A stretch of 49,026 nucleotides of DNA, from positions 1-49,026 of the forward strand of contig CAOJYR010000010.1 of assembly GCA_948465965.1 (NCBI GenBank), given 5' to 3'. The stretch comes from an uncultured Mycoplasmatota bacterium (lineage in GTDB: Bacteria; Bacillota_I; Bacilli_A; RF39; UBA660). The notes under the pieces were generated by a model. It was given only the letters and a program-made list of their open reading frames with translations. It did not search any database and was not told where the DNA came from. Shown piece after piece: positions 32,559-40,527 of this stretch; within the stretch, counting starts at the first letter, position 1, and every line of letters begins with the position of its first letter. The position numbers were made by a program, and so were the translations under genes.

Positions 32559-33146
32559 ATGAGTATGAAAAAAATAGATAAATTAACCGTGAATGAAATA
32601 AAACAATTATCATATGAAGAGCTTGTAGAATTAGTTAGTAGTTTAGATTCTGATGAAATTATAAAACTTAGTAACAGAATAGGGTATCCGGTTTTTACAA
32701 GACTTTGTATGGGAAATTTATGTCATAAGTTTGTTTTATTACAAGATGGTGCGGCAGCAATAATTGTAAATGGTAAGGGACAAATTTTATTGCAAAGTCG
32801 TGCAGATAGAGATAAATGGGGACTTCCTGGTGGTTGTCAAGAGTTAGGTGAGAGATTTGAAGATACTATTATTAGAGAAGTTAAGGAAGAGACTAATCTA
32901 GATGTTAGTGAAGAAGATTTGAAACTTATTAAGATAGTGTCTGGTAATGGCAGAAGAAATGAATATCCTAATGGTGATGTTGTTATAAATAATACTGCTT
33001 TATACTGTATTGAAAACTATACTGGAAAATTAAAGTGGGATAAGGAATCAAAAGAGATGCGTTTTTTTGATTTAGATCATCTTCCAATAAACCAGAATGA
33101 TCCAGATTTGATAGGTGAATATAAAAACTTCTTGAAGAGAAAATAG
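32559..33146 (+). CDS. Nudix hydrolase
   Basis: A 195-residue protein with an N-terminal helical segment of about 60 residues (an N-terminal extension seen in some Firmicute Nudix enzymes) and a Nudix domain. The Nudix box runs from Gly92 with Glu98 and Arg106-Glu107-Val-x-Glu110-Glu111; the usual final Gly is Asn113. It probably hydrolyses a nucleoside diphosphate derivative; the substrate is not predictable. The start follows AAGGTAGG. Confidence 0.92.
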   Translation: MSMKKIDKLTVNEIKQLSYEELVELVSSLDSDEIIKLSNRIGYPVFTRLCMGNLCHKFVLLQDGAAAIIVNGKGQILLQSRADRDKWGLPGGCQELGERFEDTIIREVKEETNLDVSEEDLKLIKIVSGNGRRNEYPNGDVVINNTALYCIENYTGKLKWDKESKEMRFFDLDHLPINQNDPDLIGEYKNFLKRK

Positions 33147-33175
33147 AATTATATTTTGATAGTATTCATAAAACT

Positions 33176-33204
33176 TTGTTTTTTTTCATAAGTAGTGTTA
33201 TAAT
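33176..33204 (+). promoter_or_regulatory. Promoter of the gene at 33233
   Basis: TTGTTT (33176-33181) and TATAAT (33199-33204) are separated by 17 bp. Confidence 0.5.
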
Positions 33205-33232
33205 ATGGTTCCATTGAAAGGAGAGAAGTTTT

Positions 33233-33727
33233 ATGAATATTCATTATGAAGATATTGTTGCGAATGGGATTATTGAGATGAACAAATTAAATGGTTCTAG
33301 AAAAATATCCAATAAGGTTGCAACTTCTTATGTTAATGAAGTTATGAATGATTTAGAGAAAAAAGGTTTATATACTATGTTAATTTTAAACAAGCAAGAA
33401 AAGGCTTATTTTGAAGAGCGATATAGTAAGTTATTTATTCCTTATCAGGATGGGGAAGATTCTGGATATATGTTGGCTGGTAGTATGAATGTTGGTTTAT
33501 TAGAAGAGGTTTTTAGGGGAAATATGAATAATGATGTATTGGGTTCTTTTTCTAATCCGGAGGTCGTTGAACGTGGAATAATTAAGCAAATTTGTCCTAA
33601 GTATCCAAGTCTTTATAGAGAATGTCACAAAAATCCTAGAGTGCTACTTTCTACTAACGGGCGCACTTATCCTGTTCAAAAAAAGAAAACTTATGCTAAG
33701 GGTGGATTTGTAGAAAAGTTTTGTTAA
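33233..33727 (+). CDS. Hypothetical protein
   Basis: A 164-residue soluble protein of unknown function with its own promoter, an AAAGGAG ribosome site and a strong terminator, so a real monocistronic gene. The N-terminal half is helical (HYEDIVANGIIEM, VNEVMNDLEKKG). The C-terminal 60 residues are basic with ICPKYPSLYRECHKNPR and three Cys. I recognise no family. Confidence 0.72.
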   Translation: MNIHYEDIVANGIIEMNKLNGSRKISNKVATSYVNEVMNDLEKKGLYTMLILNKQEKAYFEERYSKLFIPYQDGEDSGYMLAGSMNVGLLEEVFRGNMNNDVLGSFSNPEVVERGIIKQICPKYPSLYRECHKNPRVLLSTNGRTYPVQKKKTYAKGGFVEKFC

Positions 33728-33731
33728 TAAG

Positions 33732-33764
33732 AATAGTAACATTTTGATTTGTTACTATTTTTTT
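33732..33764 (+). terminator. Terminator after the gene at 33233
   Basis: AATAGTAAC and GTTACTATT pair perfectly around a 10-base loop, followed by T residues. Confidence 0.85.
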
Positions 33765-33832
33765 GTTATATTATAGATAACTAAAGTTTATTATTAGGAG
33801 GGATTTGTATGAAGGAGAGGTAATAACTAAAG

Positions 33833-34528
33833 CTATCTAATATTTCTAATGAATCCATCTGCATATTCTTTATATTTATTTATCTCATTATCATCTTTAA
33901 TTGTCCAAGTTAAAATAGGGATATTTTTTCTATAATCTTGGATTTTTTTATTTTTAACAATTTTTTTATATACTGATAAAAAGTTTGGGGATGTGTATTT
34001 TAATATAATATTAAAATACTTGTTTGATTTATTATCAAAATCATCATTTATTAATAAACCTCTTATGTAGTCTGGTTTATTCATTTTAAACCATCTAATA
34101 ATTTTAGGATAAAATGACTGTATTATAAAATCACCTTTATAATTATCTAATTCTTTTGTAAGATGTGTACCTAATTCATTTATTCTTTTATCATTTTTTA
34201 ATTCAATATTTAAAAGTACTTTTCCCTCTACAAGATTTAAAACTTCTTTTAACGTTGGAATATTATAATCAGTATCTAGTAATTTGAGTTTTTTTAATTC
34301 TTCATATGTATAATTTTTAATTTTTTTTAAAACACCAGTCATTTTTACTAAATTATCATCATGAAATACAACTAAAGTATTGTCTTTTAAAATATGAACA
34401 TCAAGTTCTATTGGAATATTTTTATTTAGTGCCTTTTCGAAAGCCTTTATAGAATTTTCTGGAATATTTAGATTATTGTGAATACCTCGGTGAGCAAAGG
34501 TTATATTTCTTATCTTTTTTATATTCAT
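33833..34528 (-). CDS. glpQ: Glycerophosphodiester phosphodiesterase
   Basis: A 231-residue cytosolic GDPD-family enzyme that hydrolyses glycerophosphodiesters to glycerol 3-phosphate and an alcohol. Catalytic and metal residues are visible: His13-Arg-Gly15, PENS (23-26), Glu41-x-Asp43 and His56. The family end motif appears as TWTIKDDNEI and ADGFIRNI. No signal peptide is present, so it acts on internal lipid breakdown products (UgpQ-like rather than secreted GlpQ). AGAGG precedes the ATG. Confidence 0.93.
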   Translation of the reverse strand: MNIKKIRNITFAHRGIHNNLNIPENSIKAFEKALNKNIPIELDVHILKDNTLVVFHDDNLVKMTGVLKKIKNYTYEELKKLKLLDTDYNIPTLKEVLNLVEGKVLLNIELKNDKRINELGTHLTKELDNYKGDFIIQSFYPKIIRWFKMNKPDYIRGLLINDDFDNKSNKYFNIILKYTSPNFLSVYKKIVKNKKIQDYRKNIPILTWTIKDDNEINKYKEYADGFIRNIR

Positions 34529-34667
34529 AATTTTTCCTCTTTTTTCTAATATATTATATGAATGAGTAGAAAATTAGTTATATGTTAAGTTAAGTTGACA
34601 AATTTCCAACATAAATTGATAGAATGCGCGTATCTAAAGTTGTATAATTATATTGTGAGGTGAGAGT

Positions 34668-35297
34668 ATGGCTTTAGGAGAAAAGCTTTTGGAATTAAGA
34701 AGGAAAAAGAATTTATCACAGGAGGAGGTTGCAGAAAAACTTGGAGTAACAAGACAGACTATTTCTAAGTGGGAGACAAATCAAACAACACCAGATTTTG
34801 ATAAAATAGCTCCTCTTTGTAATATGTATAGTATTAGTACTGATGAGCTTTTGACTGGTAAGAAAAATAATAATAATCTACAGGCAATTAATGATAATAG
34901 TGATAGTAAAAAGGATGCTTTGGTTGTAAGTGGCTGTGTATTTCTTTATATTTTATCTGTTATTTGGATTATTATTTCTACTACTTATTTTAATATGAAT
35001 GAAGTATTAAGTGTATGTATTTTTCTTTTTATTATTGGTATTTCTACATCTATTATTATTTATCATTTTATGTCTAAAGAGAAGAAAAAAATTAAAAAGG
35101 AGCTTACTAGGGAAGAGAAGTTATTAAAACAAATAAAAGAAGTTTTATCTTTAGTATTTTGTGTTATTTATTTCTTTATTAGTTTTATGACTATGGCTTG
35201 GCATATTACTTGGATTATTTGGATTATTTATTCTTTTGTAATAGAAATTATTAAATTAATCTTTATGTTAAAGGGAAGTGATATTCATGAGGAATAA
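34668..35297 (+). CDS. XRE-family regulator with C-terminal membrane domain
   Basis: A 209-residue protein with an N-terminal Cro/CI helix-turn-helix (about residues 1-60: LSQEEVAEKLGVTRQTISKWETNQTTPDFD region), a linker and about four hydrophobic segments. Such membrane-tethered regulators usually sense envelope state and control their own operon. It overlaps the DUF4097 gene by 11 bases, so the two form a unit. A TTGACA at 34595 may belong to its promoter. GAGGTGAG precedes the ATG. Confidence 0.85.
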   Translation: MALGEKLLELRRKKNLSQEEVAEKLGVTRQTISKWETNQTTPDFDKIAPLCNMYSISTDELLTGKKNNNNLQAINDNSDSKKDALVVSGCVFLYILSVIWIIISTTYFNMNEVLSVCIFLFIIGISTSIIIYHFMSKEKKKIKKELTREEKLLKQIKEVLSLVFCVIYFFISFMTMAWHITWIIWIIYSFVIEIIKLIFMLKGSDIHEE

Positions 35298-36084
35298 TAA
35301 TAAGGGTTTAATTATAACATTGATTATTGTTTTTTCTATATGTGCTATTTGTTTAAGTTTTTTACTTGGATTTTTACTAATTCATAAGGAGGTAGGATTT
35401 TTTAATATGGCAAGATTTCATTTTGCTTCAAAGACTGAAATGATTTATAATGAAGAATTTTTAGTTAGTGATATTTCTAAGATAAATATTTATTCATCAT
35501 CTGGTGATATTACAGTAAAAGAGGCAGATACTAGTAAAATAGAAGTTAGAGTATATGGAAAAGATAAAAATTCAGTTCGAGTTAGTAATTCTAATCATAT
35601 TTTAAGTATTGATTATAAGGATGTTGTTAATTGTATCGGATTTTGTTTTTATAGAGAAGATATAGAAATTATAGTTCCAAAGAATTATAAGTTAGATACA
35701 AATATAGAATCTAAATATGGCGATATTACTATTGGTAGTTTTAATGATGGTAAGTTAGTTATTGATAGTGATAGTGGAGATATAGATATAAAAAATATTT
35801 CTGATGTTAAAATTAATAGTCGTTATGGAGATATTAGTATTGTGGAAGTTAAAAGGCATCTTGATATAAAATCTAGTAGTGGGGATATTGAAATAGATCG
35901 TGCTAATTTATTAGAGAATTCTAAAATAAATAGTAGTTATGGGGATATTGAAATAGGCCAAATAGGTGATGTTTATGTAGATGCAAAAACTGATTTTGGA
36001 GATGTTGATATTAAAAGTAATAATAGATATGCTAAGGTTAATTTAGTAATTAATAGTAATAGTGGAGATATAGAGATTGATTAG
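35287..36084 (+). CDS. DUF4097 family beta-helix membrane protein
   Basis: A 265-residue protein: one N-terminal membrane segment (about residues 8-32) and an extracytoplasmic repetitive beta domain with alternating SSGDI, KYGDI, DSGDI and SYGDI motifs roughly every 18-20 residues, typical of DUF4097 (LiaG-like, putative adhesin) proteins. Genes of this family usually accompany envelope-stress regulators, here the overlapping XRE protein. The ATG at 35287 follows AAGGGAAG; a GTG at 35278 lies in that site. Confidence 0.87.
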   Translation: MRNNNKGLIITLIIVFSICAICLSFLLGFLLIHKEVGFFNMARFHFASKTEMIYNEEFLVSDISKINIYSSSGDITVKEADTSKIEVRVYGKDKNSVRVSNSNHILSIDYKDVVNCIGFCFYREDIEIIVPKNYKLDTNIESKYGDITIGSFNDGKLVIDSDSGDIDIKNISDVKINSRYGDISIVEVKRHLDIKSSSGDIEIDRANLLENSKINSSYGDIEIGQIGDVYVDAKTDFGDVDIKSNNRYAKVNLVINSNSGDIEID

Positions 36085-36124
36085 GAATTATCGATGTATA
36101 GAATATTGGTGTAATAATTTATAG

Positions 36125-36153
36125 ATACTACTTGATAGTGGTATTTATTTTTT
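36125..36153 (+). terminator. Terminator after the DUF4097 gene
   Basis: ATACTACT and AGTGGTAT pair (one G-U) around TGAT, followed by a T-rich tract. Confidence 0.6.
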
Positions 36154-36181
36154 TATATAATAAGAGCGAGGTGATAAATAT

Positions 36182-36475
36182 ATGGATTTGAAGGATACTT
36201 TTAAATATTTAGTTGGTGGATACTATGGTGTAGAAAGTATGGATAGTTATGATTTAAAGGAGTATATTTTAAAAGATATAGAGGATTATATAAGGGATTT
36301 CATTTGTAATAGTCCTATAGATCATTTTGATTATAGAAAGGAAGCAGAATTCATTAAAGATACAATGGATTTAAAAACAAAGTTACAGGATAGTTTGATT
36401 GTTCTTTACAAAATAGATGCACCTATGGAACTTATATTTATGGTGAAGGAAAATCTAAAAGAATTTGATCAGTAA
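36182..36475 (+). CDS. Hypothetical acidic protein
   Basis: A 97-residue acidic helical protein of unknown function (MDLKDTFKYLVGGYYG at the start). A GAGGTG site at good spacing supports the start. It lies upstream of the repeat-protein module, separated by about 105 bases, and might belong to it. Confidence 0.65.
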   Translation: MDLKDTFKYLVGGYYGVESMDSYDLKEYILKDIEDYIRDFICNSPIDHFDYRKEAEFIKDTMDLKTKLQDSLIVLYKIDAPMELIFMVKENLKEFDQ

Positions 36476-36580
36476 TATTAATATTTATATTAGGATAGAA
36501 TAAAAAGAAAAACTTAAAATTGATTAAGTAGATACAAAATCTTTTTCTCTGTTATAATAGTTTTAGGACGGTGATGGCTT

Positions 36581-37747
36581 ATTAAAGGGAATGAAATTAT
36601 AGAAATAAAAAAATTACTTACTTCATTAAATAGAATGGATTTGTATTCTGATCGTATACTAACAAAAGATTATAATGAAGTAAAAAAAATATTGCAAATG
36701 CCGGAATGGAAAGAGGAAGAATTTCAGGGATTACTAACGTCAACTATATGGCATAGTAATTATGAAGATATAAAAAACATATTACAAATGCCGGAGTGGA
36801 AAGAGAAAAAATTTCAGAGATTACTAACATCAAGTATATGGCAAAGTAATTATGATGCAGTTGAAAAAGTATTACAAATGCCAGAATGGGAAGAAGAAAA
36901 ATTCCAGGGATTACTAACGTCAACTATATGGCATAGTAATTATGAAGATATAAAAAACATATTACAAATGCCAGAGTGGAAAGAGAAAAAATTTCAGAGA
37001 TTACTAACATCAAATATATGGAAAAGTAATTATGAAGATATAAAAAACATATTACAAATGCCAGAATGGAAAGAAGAAAAATTTCAAGGATTATTAACAT
37101 CAAGTATATGGCAAAGTAATTATGAAGATATAAAAAACATATTACAAATGCCAGAATGGGAAGAAGAAAAATTCCAGGGATTACTAACGTCAACTATATG
37201 GCATAGTAATTATGAAGATATAAAAAACATATTACAAATGCCAGAGTGGAAAGAGAAAAAATTTCAGAGATTACTAACATCAAATATATGGAAAAGTAAT
37301 TATGAAGATATAAAAAACATATTACAAATACCAGAGTGGAAGGAGGAAAAGTTTCAGGGATTACTAACACCAACTATATGGAATAATAGTTATCAAAGTG
37401 TAAAGACTAAATTATACTTACCATATTGGAGAGAAAATAAATATCAACATTTATTAGTGCCTTCTATCTTTTCAGTATCTTCTTCAAATATCATTAATGG
37501 TATAGAGTTATTAAAAAAATATGGTATTGATCAATTTATAACAAATAAATGTTTAAGATTTAAAACCGCAATGTTGGAAAAATTAATTGATTATATGATT
37601 GAAAATAAAATAGATTTAGTGACTATTAATAAAAAAACTGGTAATCCATGTTTAAATCCGATATTAAGTTGTGAAAAGGGTCAGTTAAAGAAAAAATATA
37701 ATATAGATATAAATGAAATAGAGAAGAAGGGTAGGCACGTTAGATAA
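36581..37747 (+). CDS. Tandem 30-residue repeat protein, apparent AUU start
   Basis: A 388-residue protein if read from ATT at 36581, where GGTGAT lies five bases upstream; the ATG at 36635 gives 370 residues and has no ribosome site. Most of the protein is nine 30-residue units (consensus NYEDIKNILQMPEWKEKKF then QRLLTSNIWKS) at exact 90-bp spacing, with the ninth degenerate (LPYW). Each unit looks like two short helices, suggesting an alpha-solenoid binding surface. The C-terminal about 110 residues are unique and end basic. The next gene starts on its stop codon. Family and function unknown. ATG 36574 leads to a stop after three codons. Confidence 0.75.
   Translation: MKGNEIIEIKKLLTSLNRMDLYSDRILTKDYNEVKKILQMPEWKEEEFQGLLTSTIWHSNYEDIKNILQMPEWKEKKFQRLLTSSIWQSNYDAVEKVLQMPEWEEEKFQGLLTSTIWHSNYEDIKNILQMPEWKEKKFQRLLTSNIWKSNYEDIKNILQMPEWKEEKFQGLLTSSIWQSNYEDIKNILQMPEWEEEKFQGLLTSTIWHSNYEDIKNILQMPEWKEKKFQRLLTSNIWKSNYEDIKNILQIPEWKEEKFQGLLTPTIWNNSYQSVKTKLYLPYWRENKYQHLLVPSIFSVSSSNIINGIELLKKYGIDQFITNKCLRFKTAMLEKLIDYMIENKIDLVTINKKTGNPCLNPILSCEKGQLKKKYNIDINEIEKKGRHVR
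36671..37430 (+). repeat. Nine 90-bp tandem coding repeats
   Basis: The MPEW-type codons start at 36698, 36788, 36878, 36968, 37058, 37148, 37238, 37328 (IPEW) and 37418 (LPYW), exactly 90 bp apart. DNA from about 36878 is almost identical to that from 37148, i.e. a 270-bp (three-unit) duplication, showing recent expansion. Confidence 0.95.
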
Positions 37748-38001
37748 TGGATTTTGAAAAATATGATATAGGTGTTATTAAGAATTTAAATAAGGATAAT
37801 GTAGAAAGAATAATAATTTTTTTGGAGAATAATAGTTGTGATTATATAGAGGATCTCTTGGAAGATTATTTAGATATTTTTACTTTTGAATATGATGATT
37901 TTGAAAAAAAATTTAATAGATTAAACCAAAAATATAATAATGAGTTGATAGAGAGAGTAAGAGATGATATGAATATTTTAGAAGAATTTTATATTGTATA
38001 G
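37747..38001 (+). CDS. Small acidic protein coupled to the repeat protein
   Basis: An 84-residue strongly acidic protein. Its ATG overlaps the last base of the repeat-protein stop codon (TAATG), a sign of tight translational coupling. Sequence features are an Asp/Glu-rich middle (DYIEDLLEDYLDIF) and DDMNILEEFY near the C-terminus. The size, charge and coupling would suit an immunity or antidote partner, but no toxin domain is recognised. Function unknown. Confidence 0.7.
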   Translation: MDFEKYDIGVIKNLNKDNVERIIIFLENNSCDYIEDLLEDYLDIFTFEYDDFEKKFNRLNQKYNNELIERVRDDMNILEEFYIV

Positions 38002-38135
38002 GGCTAATATATAGATAAAATTGTTAGAAGATAAGATTGTTGTGAAATAATGAAAAAATTGGAACATAAAATGGGGTTATACCTTGTTTTTTTTCTTGTT
38101 TTATAGTAAACTTTAATAAGTTTTGAGGTGATAGA

Positions 38136-39725
38136 ATGATACAAGTTAATAATGTAAGTTTGAAGTTTGGAAAAAGAACTTTATTTGAAGATGTTAATAT
38201 TAAATTTACGAATGGAAATTGTTATGGATTAATAGGTGCGAATGGATGTGGAAAGAGTACATTCTTGAAAGTTTTATCAGGGGAGATTGAAACGACTACT
38301 GGAGAAGTGTCTATTACTAAGGGTGAGAGACTTTCTTTTCTAAGACAAGATCATTACGAGTATGATGAGGAGACTGTAATTAATGTTGTACTTATGGGAA
38401 ATGAGAAACTTTATAGCATAATTGATGAGAAGAATAAACTTTATAATCAGACTGAGTTTAGTGATGAGGATGGAATGAGACTTGCTAATTTAGAAGCTGA
38501 ATTTATGGAACTTGATGGTTGGAATGCTGAAAGTGATGCGGCGACTCTTTTAAATAATTTGGGAGTTCCTGTTGATAATCATTATATGAAAATGAAGGAG
38601 TTACCTGTAAAACTTAGAGTTAAAGTTTTACTTGCACAAGCACTATTTGGTAATCCCGATATCTTACTTTTAGATGAACCTACAAATAGTTTGGATTTAG
38701 AAGCGATTCGTTGGTTAGAAGAATTTTTAATTAACTTTAATAACACAGTAATTATTGTTTCACATGATAGACATTTTTTAAATAAGGTTTGCACACATAT
38801 TGCTGATATTGATTATGGAAAGATTAAATTATATGTTGGTAACTATGATTTTTGGTTTGAGTCAAGTGAACTTTTACAAAAACAAATGAGGGAATCTAAT
38901 AAGAAGAAAGAAGAGAAAATTAAAGAGTTACAATCTTTTATTGCGAGATTCTCAGCTAATGCTTCTAAGTCTAAGCAAGCAACTTCTCGTAAGAAGATGT
39001 TAGATAAAATTCAATTAGATGAGATTGTTCCTTCATCCAGAAAATATCCTTATATTGACTTTAAAGTAGAAAAGGAAGCTGGTAGAGAAATATTAAAAGT
39101 AGAGAATTTAGTTAAAGAAGTTGATGGAAAAAGAATTTTAAATAAAATATCATTTACTGTATTAAAAGGTGATAAGATTGCAATTCTTGCACAGGATGAT
39201 ATGGTTAAAACTACTTTGTTTAATATTTTAACTGGTAAGGAAAAATATGATAAAGGTTCTATTGAATGGGGGAAAACCATTAATTATGGATATCTTCCAC
39301 AAGATAATACAGAATATTTTAATTCTTCAAAAAATATAATGGAATGGATTGGGCAATATTATGATGTTAAAGATGAAACTGTTCTTCGTGGTTTTTTAGG
39401 TAGAATGCTTTTTTCTGGAGAAGATGTATTTAAAAAGGTTAATGTCTTATCGGGAGGAGAAAAGAGTCGTTGTATGATGTCTAAGATGATGCTTGAAGAA
39501 CCTAATTTCCTGATATTAGATGAGCCTACTAACCATTTAGATCTTGAAAGTATTACTTCACTTAATAAAGGACTTATGAAGTTTAATGGTAGTGTTATAT
39601 TTACAACACGTGACTATGAACTTAATAGTACAGTCGCTAATAGAGTTATTGAAATATTAGAAGATGGTAGTATAGTAGATAGAAGTATTCCATATGAAGA
39701 ATATTTGGAAAAGTGTAAACAATAA
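38136..39725 (+). CDS. ykpA: ABC-F family ATPase (YkpA/YbiT-like)
   Basis: A 529-residue cytosolic twin-ATPase protein of the ABC-F family, which acts on ribosomes rather than in transport. It aligns along its whole length with B. subtilis YkpA. NBD1 has Walker A GANGCGKST and EPTNSLD, and NBD2 has LSGGEKSR and EPTNHLD; the interdomain linker (about 240-305) has the SANASKSKQATSRKK motif. Oddities: the NBD1 signature near residue 156 reads LPVKLRVK instead of a GG(S)E type, NBD2 Walker A is degenerate (as in YkpA), and the NBD2 H-loop His is Arg492 (TTRD). GAGGTGAT precedes the ATG. Confidence 0.93.
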   Translation: MIQVNNVSLKFGKRTLFEDVNIKFTNGNCYGLIGANGCGKSTFLKVLSGEIETTTGEVSITKGERLSFLRQDHYEYDEETVINVVLMGNEKLYSIIDEKNKLYNQTEFSDEDGMRLANLEAEFMELDGWNAESDAATLLNNLGVPVDNHYMKMKELPVKLRVKVLLAQALFGNPDILLLDEPTNSLDLEAIRWLEEFLINFNNTVIIVSHDRHFLNKVCTHIADIDYGKIKLYVGNYDFWFESSELLQKQMRESNKKKEEKIKELQSFIARFSANASKSKQATSRKKMLDKIQLDEIVPSSRKYPYIDFKVEKEAGREILKVENLVKEVDGKRILNKISFTVLKGDKIAILAQDDMVKTTLFNILTGKEKYDKGSIEWGKTINYGYLPQDNTEYFNSSKNIMEWIGQYYDVKDETVLRGFLGRMLFSGEDVFKKVNVLSGGEKSRCMMSKMMLEEPNFLILDEPTNHLDLESITSLNKGLMKFNGSVIFTTRDYELNSTVANRVIEILEDGSIVDRSIPYEEYLEKCKQ

Positions 39726-39816
39726 ATATGAATTTATGATGTTTCATGAAATAGTTGATTGTTGGTAAAAATGATAGAAAATAGTAATATATGATTACTA
39801 GATACAGGGTGGTATC

Positions 39817-40497
39817 ATGAAAGGGAAAAAAGAAAATACAGTAGAGACTGAGAAGGTTTATACTAATTATGATGATTTTGGAATACATTTTAATAATTAT
39901 TCGGTGATATATAATTCTAATTTAGATACTAGTTCTATGGAAAATGTAGTTGCATTAAATACTGTTGAATACTTTACGATGCCACTTGATTATACATATA
40001 AGAGACATAAAAAAGAGTATAAGGATATTTTTAGGGATAAATGGGGATATCTATTTGATAATGGATCTATTTACTTTAAATTTTGGAAGTTATCTGACTT
40101 ATCATTTTCTAAAGATTACGTTCAGATTTTTCAGTCGGCTAATCGATTTGAAAAGTGTCACCATTATTGTTTGAAATTTAGCGAAAAGTTTAATCCATGT
40201 CATGTTGTAACTGGGTATGTTGATTCTAATAGCGGTAAAATTCTTCATTCTTGGATAGAAAAGCAGATGGGGGAAGATATTTTAGTTTTTGATTTTACTA
40301 AGAACTTAATCATAAATAGACAAGATTATTATTCCTTACTTGATGTTTTGGTTTTGGAGAGTATTACTTCTTCTAAGGTCAATGAGGATACTTGTTATTT
40401 TTCAATTCCTTGTATGAATGATCTGTTTTATTGTGTTTTTGGAAATGCACTTATTTGTAATTTGGAAAAAAATAAGAGTTTAATTAAGAAAAGATAA
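39817..40497 (+). CDS. Hypothetical protein with possible Cys-His-Asp catalytic triad
   Basis: A 226-residue soluble protein. Cys114 (FEKCHHYC) at a helix start, then His144 (GKILHSWIE), then Asp159 (LVFDFTKN) follow the order and spacing of papain/transglutaminase-like folds, where H-[SA]-W-[IV]-E is a common strand. I infer a cysteine peptidase or amidase-like fold, but no family match can be claimed. The ATG follows GGGTGG. It converges on the dehydratase-activase operon across a bidirectional terminator. Confidence 0.62.
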   Translation: MKGKKENTVETEKVYTNYDDFGIHFNNYSVIYNSNLDTSSMENVVALNTVEYFTMPLDYTYKRHKKEYKDIFRDKWGYLFDNGSIYFKFWKLSDLSFSKDYVQIFQSANRFEKCHHYCLKFSEKFNPCHVVTGYVDSNSGKILHSWIEKQMGEDILVFDFTKNLIINRQDYYSLLDVLVLESITSSKVNEDTCYFSIPCMNDLFYCVFGNALICNLEKNKSLIKKR

Positions 40498-40527
40498 GAA
40501 TTTATAATATTTTCTTATCTTTTTCTT
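40487..40527. terminator. Bidirectional terminator
   Basis: AAAAGATAAGAA and TTCTTATCTTTT pair perfectly between two converging genes, with A and T tracts on either side. Confidence 0.85.

Noticed and set aside
36924-37193. Minus-strand frame within the repeat array
   Set aside because: It is an antisense shadow of the repeats with hydrophobic composition arising from the complementary codons.
36671-37430. Regular 90-bp repeats as a CRISPR array
   Set aside because: There are no unique spacers; the repeats are contiguous, in frame and encode a repeat protein, and no cas genes are present.
39646-39888. Minus-strand hydrophobic frame between the ABC-F gene and the next gene
   Set aside because: It overlaps both plus-strand genes; AT-rich antisense composition explains the hydrophobicity.
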